64,000 bases of DNA from Apus apus (lineage: Eukaryota > Chordata > Aves > Apodiformes > Apodidae). The notes beneath the pieces were generated by a model. The model was given only the letters and a program-made list of their open reading frames with translations, was not told the DNA's origin and searched no databases. This document shows positions 13,590-24,300 of the stretch, in pieces. The stretch is taken from positions 30,404,003 to 30,468,002 of the forward strand of contig NC_067286.1 of assembly GCF_020740795.1 (NCBI RefSeq), in the 5' to 3' direction. Both the position numbers and the translations under genes were made by a program. The number at the start of each line of letters is the position of its first letter. Positions within the stretch are counted from its first letter, which is position 1.

Positions 13590-15272
13590 GCAGGCAAGGT
13601 ACTTCCTGTGCTGAGGGCTCCAGAGCTGTACACAGCACTCCAGGTGGGGTATATGGAGTAGAGGGGAGAATCACCTCCCTGGCTCTGCTGGCCACTCTTC
13701 TTTTGATGCAGCTCAGGACATGTTTGGCTTTCTGGGCTGCAAGTGCACATTGCTGACTCATGTTGAGCTTCTCATCCACCAGCACCCCCAGGTCCTTCTC
13801 CTCAAGGCTTTTCTCAATCCATTCTCCACCCAGTCTGTATTTGTGCTTGGGAATGCCTTGACCCAGGTGCAGGACCTTGCACTTGGCCTTGTTGAACTTC
13901 ATGAGGTTGGCAATGGCCCACCTCTCAAGCCTGTCAAGGTCCCTCTGGATGGCATCCCTTCCCTCCAGCATGTTAACCACACCACATAGCTTGGTGTTGT
14001 TGGCAAACTTGCTGAGGGTGCAGTCAATGCCACTGTCCATGTCACTGACAAAGATGTTAAACAGCACTGGTCCCAGTACTGACCCCTGAGGAACACCACT
14101 CATCACTGTTCTCCATATGGACATTGAGCTGTTGATCACTACTCTCTGAGCGCGGCCGTCCAGCCAATTCCTTATCCACAGAGTGGTCCATCCATCAAAT
14201 CCACATCCTTCCAATTTTAAGACCAGGATGTCATGTGGGACAGTGTCAAATGCTTTGCACGAGTCCAGGTAGATGACATCAGTTGCTCTTCCATTGTCCA
14301 CCAACGCTATGACACCATCATAAGAGGCCATAAAATTTGTCAGGCATTACTTGCCCTGGGTGAAGCCATGTTGGTTGCCATCAACCACCTCCATGTTTTC
14401 CACATGCCTTAGCAGAGCCTTCAGGAGGATCTGCTCCATGATCTTGCCAGGCACACAGGTGAAACTGACTGGCCTGTAGTTCCCTGGGTCTTCTTTCTTT
14501 CCATTTTTGAAAATGGGGGTTATGTTTCCCCTTCTCCAGTCAGTGGGAACTTCACCAGACTACCATGACTTTTCAAATATGATGGAAAGCAGCACTGCAG
14601 CTTCATTTGCTAGCTCCCTTAAGAGCCACTGGTGGCTCTTGTCAGGTCCCATGGACTTGTGCACCTTCAGGTTCTTTAGATGGTCTTGATCCTGCTGTTC
14701 TCCTACAGAACCATAGAATCACCAAAGTTGGAAAAGACCTTCAAGATCATCAAGTCCAACTGCCTGCCCTACAACCCTATCCTCAACCACTAAACCATCT
14801 CCTGAAACACCACGTCCACCTGTTTTTTGAACGCCTCCAGGGACGGTGCCACCACCACCTCCCTGGGCAGCCTGTTCCAATGCCTCACCACTCTTTCTGT
14901 GAATAAATGTTTCCTAATATCAATCTGAACCTCCCCTGGCACAACTTGACCCCATTTCCTCTTATTGCTGGTTGCTAGGGAGAAGAAGCAAACACTCACC
15001 TCACACAGTGGTCAGATCTTCCTTTTCCCAGTCTCTGCCTTTGCTTTCTGTGACCTGGACAGTGTGTCCAGAATCCTTGCAGGTGAAGACTGAGGCAAAA
15101 ATGTCATCCAGTACCTCAGCCTTCTCCGTATCCTCTGTGATGAAGTCTCCTGCTTCCTTCTGGAGAGGGTCCACATTTTCCCTGTTCTGTCTCTCATCAC
15201 TGATGCACCTGTAGAAACTCCTCTCACTGCCCTTCCTGTGCCAGGTTTAACTCTGTCTGGGCGCTGGGCAGC
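13590..15272 (-). mobile_element. CR1 LINE ORF2 fragment, 3'-truncated and interrupted
   Basis: Read on the - strand from about 15272 down, this is the middle of a CR1 ORF2. The segment before the reverse transcriptase (SERSFYRCISDERQNRENV) is at 15003-15240, and the polymerase core is at 14331-13590. Core blocks include [49 protein letters not shown] and [20 protein letters not shown]. The catalytic FADD box is FANN here (13996-14007), so the enzyme is dead. A stop and frame breaks occur near 14340-14350. A second, shorter CR1 sits inside at about 14705-15002. The coding region stops abruptly near 13590, so the CR1 C-terminus and 3'UTR are absent, suggesting a later deletion or rearrangement. 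Confidence 0.88.
14705..15002 (-). mobile_element. Short CR1 3' end nested inside another CR1
   Basis: The - strand carries a CR1 3' end. Codons for [20 protein letters not shown] and LEAFKKQVDVVFQEM are followed by a 3'UTR with the antisense landmarks AAGGTCTTTTCCAACTT and ATTCTATGGTTCT near 14705-14745. Upstream it begins near the SNKRKWGQ segment around 14960-15000. The surrounding CR1 (13590-15272) is continuous in content on both sides, so this is a nested insertion. Both point the same way. Boundaries are approximate to about 10 bases and no target-site duplication was confirmed. Confidence 0.8.
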
Positions 15273-17789
15273 TCAGCACCAGCACACCGCTGCTGCAGCT
15301 ACTGCTGAGCTCGGCCCCACCGCAGGCACTGGTAAGCAGCATTGCTGTGCTAGTTTCCATGGAAATCCAAACCAGAGAAGCTGGTTTCCCCCAAAATCAC
15401 ATTGAACCACAATTTTGTCCCAAGTGGATGATTATGTTATCTTTTTTCTCATTCTTTTTGCACCATGCAATACACATGAAGCTGGATTTATTGTAATGAC
15501 TCAGATTTGTAAAGCCTGAGTTTCACTGATATGTCAGGCAGAAGCCACTATTTCCATTTAGATGTCCCTAACTCAGACAGGCAGGTCTGAACATCTACTC
15601 AGTGCCATTTCCAGCACAGAAATACTACCTTAATGTGACCTGTTTTTAAACACTGGTCAGTTACTGGTGAGACTTAAACAGCATTTCTCAAAGAGATGCA
15701 GATCAGTCAGAGAAGTAACAGGTTGTTCAGCTCCCTCCAGCACCCAGCCTCCCTTTGCCCAGCAGCACCTTTGCAACACACTGCAGCACAGAAACACTAC
15801 ACTTTTCATGCAGCTCTGGCATCACAGTGTTTGCAAACCAGAAACACAGACAACAGTCAGAGGGGTGGAGAGACAACGTCTCCTGTCCACACAGGGGCAC
15901 AGAACTCTCACCATCTGTTTTCATAGGGCAGCGCAGTGCTGGTTTTTTGCTACTGTAGCAACAAAACAAACACAATGAAAGCAAGTTCTGTTTCAGGTAG
16001 ATCTAAACATCTAACTTCAACATTTGTAATTCTCTGGGGCTTCTTTGCTTCTGTTCAAAATGCTCACAAGTAACAAAGAAGGAATGAATCTTAAACCCCT
16101 TAGAGGGAGGGACAGTGGAGTTCCTCAGCTGTGTTGTCCAAGCAGTAGAAGAGAAAAAGGATGCACAAAGTATATTAGGATGCCTGCCGGAGGGAGGAGC
16201 TGCAGTCAGGTTTCCAGGTGCTTCTGCAATTAGTAGCTACTTCTCAAATGCTGAAGAGGTTCGATTAGGACAGAGGCATCCACCTCAGCACCCCCTACAG
16301 CCCAACAGCAGAGGACTTTGAGAATAAAGAGACACATAAGGTCTTTGTATCAAGCAAGTCCCTTTCAATAGATTGCGGAAAAAGGAGATCTCCTAGCCCC
16401 TACATGTCTTACTGAACATAGCCTGGAGAACATCTCTGCTCCTAAGAAAATAACTTGGTTTGTGAGTGCTAAAATGAACTATTGGAGTATTTAAAAAAAA
16501 AAACCCAAACAAACAACCCAATACAACAAATCGAAACAATACTTGATTTGCCTTTTTAGATAAAGCATTTACCAGATTTCACTCAAGTCTGTGATGGTTG
16601 TAGATGTGGTGCTTCTATGTTTTTAACCTTCTGCAAATAAATTGTTCCTCCTATTTTCATGCACACTTGGTTCTAGTTTCCTTTGGTGCAACTGTTTCTA
16701 TTCCAAACTCTACCTTATTTATGTGCCAGATCACTGCATGTCTGACCCTTATTGTCTTCAGAGGGGATCTCATCCCTCACTTACTTAGCCCTCCACCATT
16801 TCTCCCTCCTTCCAGTTTGGCTCTTCAGAAGATAAATATTTCATTTTCCTAGACAGGACTAATTAAAGTCTTTCCAGCCATCATTATAGCCTGAGAATCT
16901 CCTGGTTTCTAGGGCCCCACAGTGGCCATCACTCAGGCTAAGCGTGGCAGGACTCCAGGGACAGAGGCCAACTGATGTCCTGCTACAGAAACCATTCTAA
17001 GACAGAAAGCCCCGACTTCATTTTTATCGAGTTCACACAACACTCACACACTGGAAACATTACCAGGCAGCATGGGGAAGCAGTGGTTCCCCCCCACATC
17101 AGCTAACTTCCAGCACACCTTCCCTAGACTGAGACTCTAGCACAACTGCTTCCTGTAGAGACAGACCCAGCTGATCCTAGTTTGAAAAAACCTCTGTGGA
17201 TGAACTAGCAAGCAGTTAAGCCCCAATTTTAAACTTAAAGCCTCCAAAATGACATTTCTGGTTGGGCTTTTTTTTTTTTTTTTAAGAGGAAAGTTTCTCA
17301 GCCTTCTAGGGTGTTACAGTATTTGAGGCTCATCAACAGCACATCCCAGGAGGTGTCTGTGGGTGGTGATGCTTCCCTGCTCTCCAGCTTGAGGCAGAAG
17401 AGAGACCTTGAACAGGCAGGCTGATAGCCTGAGGAAAAGATCAAGGAGAGAGTTGCAGGAAGAATTTGTTTCCCCAAACCTGAGGTGTTTCTTTCAGCTT
17501 GTAAAAGCCAGTACCTGCTCTTAAATTTTGACAGAAAGGAGACCTTCCTACCTAGAGGCCTCAGAAGGCCTCCTTCAGTAATTTTCAATGGATGTGCCTT
17601 TGTATCCCAGACACATCTCTGCCAGCTCCTGCAATATCCCTCTAGAAGCAACGTGGGAACCTCTGCAAAAAACTGGGGCATGTATGTCCGGGGGGACAAA
17701 CCCAGTGAGAGACAGAGGCAGGGACCAGGCAAGAACGGATGGAAGCCTTTTCTGATGAGAAGGGGAAATGAGAACAGGCTGAAACACTT
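15273..17789. other. Intergenic spacer, no gene recognised
   Basis: No gene is supported. The region has an A-rich run (about 16490-16515), a T run at 17270-17282 and ordinary sequence otherwise. The GC-rich patch at 15260-15330 adjoins the CR1 fragment and may be further repeat sequence, but I could not align it with confidence. Confidence 0.5.
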
Positions 17790-20700
17790 GTTTCAAAGTA
17801 GATTTTATTCCAGGCATTAAACAGATTCTGGCACATGCTTTCTTCAAGAAAAGGGAAAACAATTCTCAGCTCCACATAAATTACATCTGGCAAAGTGCAA
17901 CTTAAGAGTGGGAAAAATAAACACTTTGAAATTGATTTCTGTGCAACAGTAGTTTCAGCTCCTCTTAAATAAACCCCCATTGGTTCACAGCACACAAAAT
18001 TACACTGGATTATCTGATACAGTAACAGCTTTCTTAAAAGGTATCACCAATGCAAATACTCTGTCTTGACAATCTAGGGGGCTGTTTAAAATAAACAGGA
18101 AAACAAGTATGAGCAGCTGCTTGCTCTCACTGGTAAAGAAACAAATCACTGGGCCAAATTTGTGGGCTCAGTCAGTTTGATTTCAAAATCCCCACCAGAG
18201 TCCTGTTCCAAAACATGGCACAGCTTGGACCTTGAGGAAAAAAGCACAGATAACATCGTTCCTCTTTCCATCCAGTGCAATGGAAATGAAAAATATGCTA
18301 ATAATGAGTTTGGACAAAGTTTTGTTTATTCTGAGAGGTTTAATTTGCCCACATTTGAAAGCAGTCTTTTGTAATGCACCTCCTTCCTTTTCAGCAATTG
18401 CTGAAATCCATTGGAAACCAAAGGCTTCCAGAAGATTGTGTGCATGGGAGGTCTCCATTGGGCCTACAGGAAGGCCCTGAGAGCAGGGCTTTAGCTGAAA
18501 GTGGAGCAAGCAGTGGGGAGGTGACCTCAGGAGAACATGTCCAAGTAGAGGTAGGACTCTGGTAGCCCCAGTCTCCAGGGACAATTAAAGGTATTGACAT
18601 CTAGCATATGCCCACCTTTTCCCTTTTCTCCCCTAGGCTGGGGCACCTGAAGAAGGAGTGTGTCCAACCTTCAGCTGCCCCAGCTCACAGCCCCAGAGAG
18701 ATGCCAGTTCACACTCTGCCAGGTGGTGAGCCATAGGAGAAGAGGCACAAATCAACACAGCTCATCCAGGCATCATCCAGGCTCATCTCATCTGGGAGCA
18801 ATTAGTAACCTCCAACACTGGAGCCAAGCACAAAGTCCAGGGGAGTAGCCAGTGTGCTAAGAAGAGCCCTTTGAGCCAGGGCTGGCCCAAAGCTTGGAGA
18901 CTGTGTATGAGCAGGGCTCCCGTGGTCTGCAGCAGTCGGGAGAATTGTTTGTAGAGGAGCTGGGTCCTAGTCCCAGTGTGATTATGAAGAAGGAACTGCA
19001 AGAAAGCTGCACACACACAGTGGGAGCAAGAAGGAAGGAAGCAGCACCTGGTGGAGGAGTGAACATGCTGTTAGCTGCAACCCTTAAGCTGCTGGAGAGT
19101 GACATGGAGGAAGCTCAGATGGTCACATAGGATGCATTTTAATGAAAATACATAATCCATTAGCACTTCATTGTATACAGAGTTTATGTACAGTACCTGC
19201 TCAATGGCCTATTATCTGTCTTTGCATCAACTTTTTTCTAGCCAGATACATGAGAACTTGACTGTTCCTGTCTCCTACTGCCTAATGATACTGTTTCAGA
19301 AGTAGCATCTCCTACATATTCTTGTTTAAAAAAGCAATTGCTAGTAGAATGGCATCTTACCCCTGTGACAGGTCTGTCTCCCCTGCCCTCTTTCTGTTCC
19401 TTGGCTATTTTCTTTCCTTCTCTGCTTTTTCCTGGCCTCAGTGGTTCAGGCCCAAAGCATCTCTCCATAGGAGAAGAGGAAAAGGAAATCTCTGTGGAGT
19501 CAGTGCTCCCATTCCCACACAGAAGGGCAGCTGTGCCATGCTGTCAGCTTAGGACCAAAGGGAACTGCCTCCTGAGTTCTCCCAGTGCAGGCAGGTCACT
19601 CATCTGGTTAATCAGCATAGGTGGGCTGAAGTCAAAGTGAAGAGTGAAACAGAACAAGAGCTCCTGCCACCTGGCCAGTTTATTTTTTTAAATAAAAGAA
19701 TGAATAACAGAAAACAAATTGTCGAGTTCTCACAAAAGCACTTTTGAGCACATGCAATGTATGAAGAACAGCATCTGTTCTTTTGTCAGTTGTTTGGGCT
19801 AATACCAAGGTAGGAGAAAGAATTAAAAAGGGAAAAAAACATCACCAAAAGCAGCCAGCTGTTCAGAATCCAAATGAACATCCCGCTTCTTTTACACCAG
19901 AAAGGATCCAGGCAAGCCATTGCCTACTGAAGGTGGCCCCACCATCTGATTCCCCTGTCAGGCTCTTGGAGAGGAGTGTTGGTTTACAAAACCTAGCTTC
20001 AAGAGAAAAATTTAACAGATCTAGTAGGAAGAGGTAACATTGCATGGAGATTTTTTTTTTTTTTTTTTCCCACTAGAAAGAGGGATCGGGTGGCTTGTCA
20101 TGCCAGGCAGTGTTCACAGAGCGAGAGAGCCACTGTGCTCCTGCAGCCAGCAGCAGGAAGCCTGTGATGACCTAGGGGCTTCTGCCTCTTTCAGCAGGGA
20201 ACAGGGTGGGCTCCTGCCACAGGCCTGAGCCAAGTGCAGTGGCATCATCAGTGTGTACTGCCCACACAGCTCAGAGCATCACCTTCAGCGTGAGGTGAGA
20301 TGGACAGTGACTGGTAGCACTAGGAAGAGCAACCAGAGAACGGTCCCAGTCTCTGTGGCACACCAAAGTGTCAGCACCTGTCTCTGACCTGCTCTGCAGC
20401 AGTCTGGTACCCTGAAACCAGGTCCAGCTGGGCTGCCCGCGGGCTTGGATCACTCATGGTGGCAGGGCTGGCCTTCCACCCATAAAAAACAAGCAAAAAT
20501 AAAAAAGCAAGAATTCAACAGGGAATAGTCCCCCAAACAATCCCTGATTATGCTGCTAAAACAGATTGTCCCTTTTCCAGCTCTCTTGTCAGCATTGTGC
20601 CCCATTTCCCAGCCTCAGCCCATCTGGCTGTAGGGCAGCTACTGCGGGTAGAGAAAGCAATGGGCTCACCACAAAGAGGTTACAAACCTGCCTCCCTGGG

Positions 20701-21238
20701 GTCTGCCAGTTCCTTCCCAGCCCCACCACTCACCATGATGACTCTTTTTCTGGCCAGTCCTCACTGAGAGAGACACATGCATAAATGATGCATGATGTTA
20801 GAGAGAAAAGCCAGGGAAGCCAAAGAGCTACCAATGTTTGTATAAGCATAATTTAAACTGTTGGATTGAAGGCCATAGGCTCTGGAAGCAGAGAAAGGAA
20901 CATATGGGGGGAGCTGCAAGGCAGTTCTAGTCACTCCAAGTACTGGGCTGGGTCCTCCTCCCTCACTGGGTGCTGCTATGCACAGGTATCAGCTACAAAG
21001 GAGAACTTAAGACAACAGATGGGAAGATTTCAGCAACTCTCCTCATCCTCTCACCTCTAGCTTTTCCTCTGAAAAGCTCAAGAACACCGAGTGCTCAGAT
21101 GAAATGGTGGCTTGCAGATGGGCACAATGAAAACATTTAGGGTCAGACATACAAAACCATTCCTCTCCTTTCCCGATCCCCCTCTGTTCCCGAAGTCTCA
21201 TGCACAAAGAAAAAAGGAGACAGATCTCTGTGCTACCA
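17790..21238 (-). other. GALNT16: Probable GALNT16 3'UTR
   Basis: This is the region downstream of the GALNT16 stop (transcription runs right to left). On the - strand, AATAAA occurs at 19679-19684, 18325-18330 and 17804-17809, and ATTAAA at 19138-19143. The 17804 site is most convincing because a GTGTTT-containing stretch follows about 20 bases later (around 17785-17795). That would give a 3'UTR of about 3.4 kb. Earlier signals could give shorter isoforms. The extent is inferred from signals only. Confidence 0.45.
17804..17809 (-). terminator. GALNT16: Candidate distal GALNT16 poly(A) signal
   Basis: AATAAA on the - strand (TTTATT on +), in the context TGGAATAAAATCTAC, with GT-rich sequence downstream (toward lower coordinates). 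Chosen over 18325, 19138 and 19679 because of that downstream element. Only transcript data can decide. Confidence 0.4.
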
Positions 21239-21376
21239 TCATGTTGCTTGTAGCAGCTCCCACTGCTGGCCAGGTATATCTGCTTGGCAAGGGTTGGTCA
21301 CCACTCTCCCAGTCTGGTTTTCCAGGCAGAGACCGCTGACAAAGTGTTGAATGAAACTGCCTTTCATCTTCCACTT
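21239..21376 (-). CDS. GALNT16: GALNT16 exon 15, terminal coding exon
   Basis: Acceptor CTGTCTTCTCACAG, stop TGA at 21239-21241. It encodes [20 protein letters not shown] then [20 protein letters not shown] and LLQAT. GLCLE and the closing QxW-type QQWEL are the last trefoil repeat of the lectin domain. It is 46 codons including the stop, separated from exon 14 by a 6.9-kb intron, the longest internal intron here. Confidence 0.95.
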   Translation of the reverse strand, partial: KWKMKGSFIQHFVSGLCLENQTGRVVTNPCQADIPGQQWELLQAT

Positions 21377-24300
21377 CTGTGAGAAGACAGAATAAACATG
21401 TTGTTACTTCCATTTCACCAGGGAACTGTGCCTCCAAGCTGGAGAAGAAAGGTTGGGCATAAATCTCAAGTAAACCCCAACTGGGGAGACTGAAAATCTA
21501 GGTATGGGGAGAACCTCCAAAGCACTGGTTTCCTGTTTTAACAATACCTGGAGTTTGAGTTTAGCTGAATTATAGGGCTAGATATTCAGAAGCTTCTAGA
21601 AGGCAAACAACACAAAAATCTACAACTGGTGGCATTTTCAAAAGCACATAATCTTCACAATTTCCCTGCCACTCTTCGTCCTGCATCTCTAGGCAACCAT
21701 ATACCTGTCAAAACCTGATACCCTTATATGGTTTCTTTCCAATCCATAGAAAGCAAAGCATTGAAAGCTCTCCCAACATGGAAAGCAAATCATTCACAGC
21801 AATCACACTTCTTCCTGCTTGGCTAGATAGAATCTCTCTTCTATGTCCCCTCATCTCTCCTCTCATCAAATTTAAGATTTTTATCAGCATTACCTTGAAA
21901 GCTCTTCACAGGTCTTTATCCTTCTCAGCTGGCTCTTCTTCAGAATCTTATCTGTCCTGCCAACATTTCAGTTTTTAAGTATCCATTTGACAGCTTTTCA
22001 ATACTGCTCTGCTTTCTGCAGTGCTGTTGTCTGGGTCTGCTACCCTCAGAGCATGTCCACAGACTTATTCTACTTTTTGTCTGTTCTCTATCAGTCACAA
22101 TGTTCCCGGTTCTTTACAGCAGGGGTGGAAAGTACAGCCCTTTCTCAACAGAATTTGCAATTTGAGGTTTAGGACATATGTTTTGTTTTCGGGAGAGCAG
22201 CACAACCAAAGTGGACCTTCAGGAAAGGGTTGCATGTGGGACCTTGTGGACATGCTCTGAGAGCAGTAGACCTAGAAAACAGCACTGAGACCCCAGGTGA
22301 GGCTGTGCACTTCCCTCCAGTGAGGCACAGCTGAGATAAGCAGGTTATTGGATTGAGTGCTCCAGGCTCTGGGGATTTTCCCATCACTCTTTTCAGTCAC
22401 ACATACGACCCAGTTACAATGAAGGTCTGAGTGCTCAGTCAGTAAATAGCTTAGTATTCTATGAGGATGTTCTGGCTAGCTCATGAGAGTGGTGAAGAAA
22501 AAGGAACACCGTGATGCACTGATGGACCCCAAGGCTGTTGCAGACTATATACAAAGGAATTTTAAAAAATCTTGAAATATCCAAGCAATGTCAAAACCTA
22601 CCAACTTATTAACTCTTGGGTAACACAGTAAGCAGACTGCCACACGCTGCGTGCTTTAAGACATTCAGTTACGTTCACATAGTGCTGGCAGCTCTCCTCC
22701 AATCTGTGTGCTGCTTACGTTTCCTGGAGCACAGGGCAGTTGCTGCTCCTGTATCACATACTCCTTCAAGACTAAACACCAGAGGCAGGATCACTTTGCC
22801 AGCACCGACAGCCCTGGCTGGCAGGATACCACTAAAGCAGAGCTGTTCGTGCAGCAGGAAGAAGCCAGTTTTAGTAGGCCAGGGGGCAGAGGAATGTAGC
22901 GATGGTGGAGAGGAAGACACAAGGCAGTCCGTGCACTGCAGTGCCCTCACCAGCTGCTGCAACCCAATGCCTACATGGGTCTCTGAGCCGTCTGGCTCTG
23001 GTGTGATCTCTGCATATCAGTCTCTCACTGCTGTTTCCCAGGGTCACAGACACCTGAGTGAAGCACCTCTTGAATTCTTCAAAGCACATCTACTGTGCGA
23101 AGGAAACTCGTCCTTATCCTCCACCCTCTCCATGCCTCTCTGTATATGTGATTTTCCAGCCTCCTCCTTTGCCTCCCTCTGTGCATGTGCTAGAGAATGC
23201 CTGCCAGCCACCTCTCTCATGCCAGCAGAGCCTGCCGTAGAGGAGTGTGCTCTTAGGAGATTTGAGATGGAGGACAAGGGCAATTACCAAGAGACACTGT
23301 GTTTCTTCCCCCTAGCTGTTCAGGAGATAACTAGCACCACTGGGAGTCTTGCTTATATTATTCCTCAGATAAGAGACCCACTGTCATGTCATCTCTCCAT
23401 GCTGAGCAGGTGTCTCTCTGATGTCTGTAGGGAGAGTCTACAGCAACACACACAGCAGGATAGCAACACACACAGCAGCACACCGGAACTCACCAGAGCA
23501 TGTTTTCTCTTGCTAACAAACTACATCAAACTAATCAACTTCTCAGTGAATCACACAACCTGAAAGCCCAGTGTTACAAATCATTCTAGATCCCTATGTT
23601 CAACAGAAAGTAGGGTAAGGATGGTGAATGGGGAGAAGAAATGCTGAAAAGGAGACAGAGTTGAATATAAGGCTGATCTGGTGCCATGTGTGGAGCCATT
23701 ATAAAGTATACTGACAATTAAAGCCAAAGTAGGGCTCCTCATCTCATTTGGAAGTAGTATTTTCAGAATGATGGATCCCAACCTTTCTGGTCAGACACTG
23801 TACTATGCTGCCCTCCATGAGATACCAGAGCAACTCCCCTGTCTTCACCTGAGCCTTTCACAAGACCCCCTATTCTTGACTGACAGACCATAGGATTACC
23901 AAGGACAGCCCAACACCTAATCCTGTAGGGACACATCATATCACAAACCCTTGATGAGGGTGAGCACTAGGAATGGGTGGAAACAGGAGATAGGATGCTC
24001 ATCTCTCACCATCAGCCGCCTCAGAGCTGGGCAACTTAGTCTACAAACTAGTCACCTGGTAACATATTTATGGAGGGGTCCAAGGTACAAGCACCTTCTG
24101 GGAGGGCCCAGCATTCTCCATAGACCATGAGGGAAGTCTGGACAGCTAACTTTTAAATGACAGGGATGATGCCAATCCTTAGGAAAAACAAACAAACAGA
24201 GCAGACACCTCCTGCATACACAGCCAAACATTACAAGGAGTCCTCCCCTCTCTTACAGCCAGATATTACAACTGGCCTGTGCTTTGAAGGAAAGCTTTTG

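Noticed and set aside
22616..23563. A 315-codon + strand open frame inside GALNT16 intron 14
   Set aside because: It begins with TTG, has no splice or promoter context, has a Ser/Cys/Leu-rich composition typical of chance translation, and resembles no protein I know. Lack of stops over 0.9 kb is unusual but not decisive without conservation.
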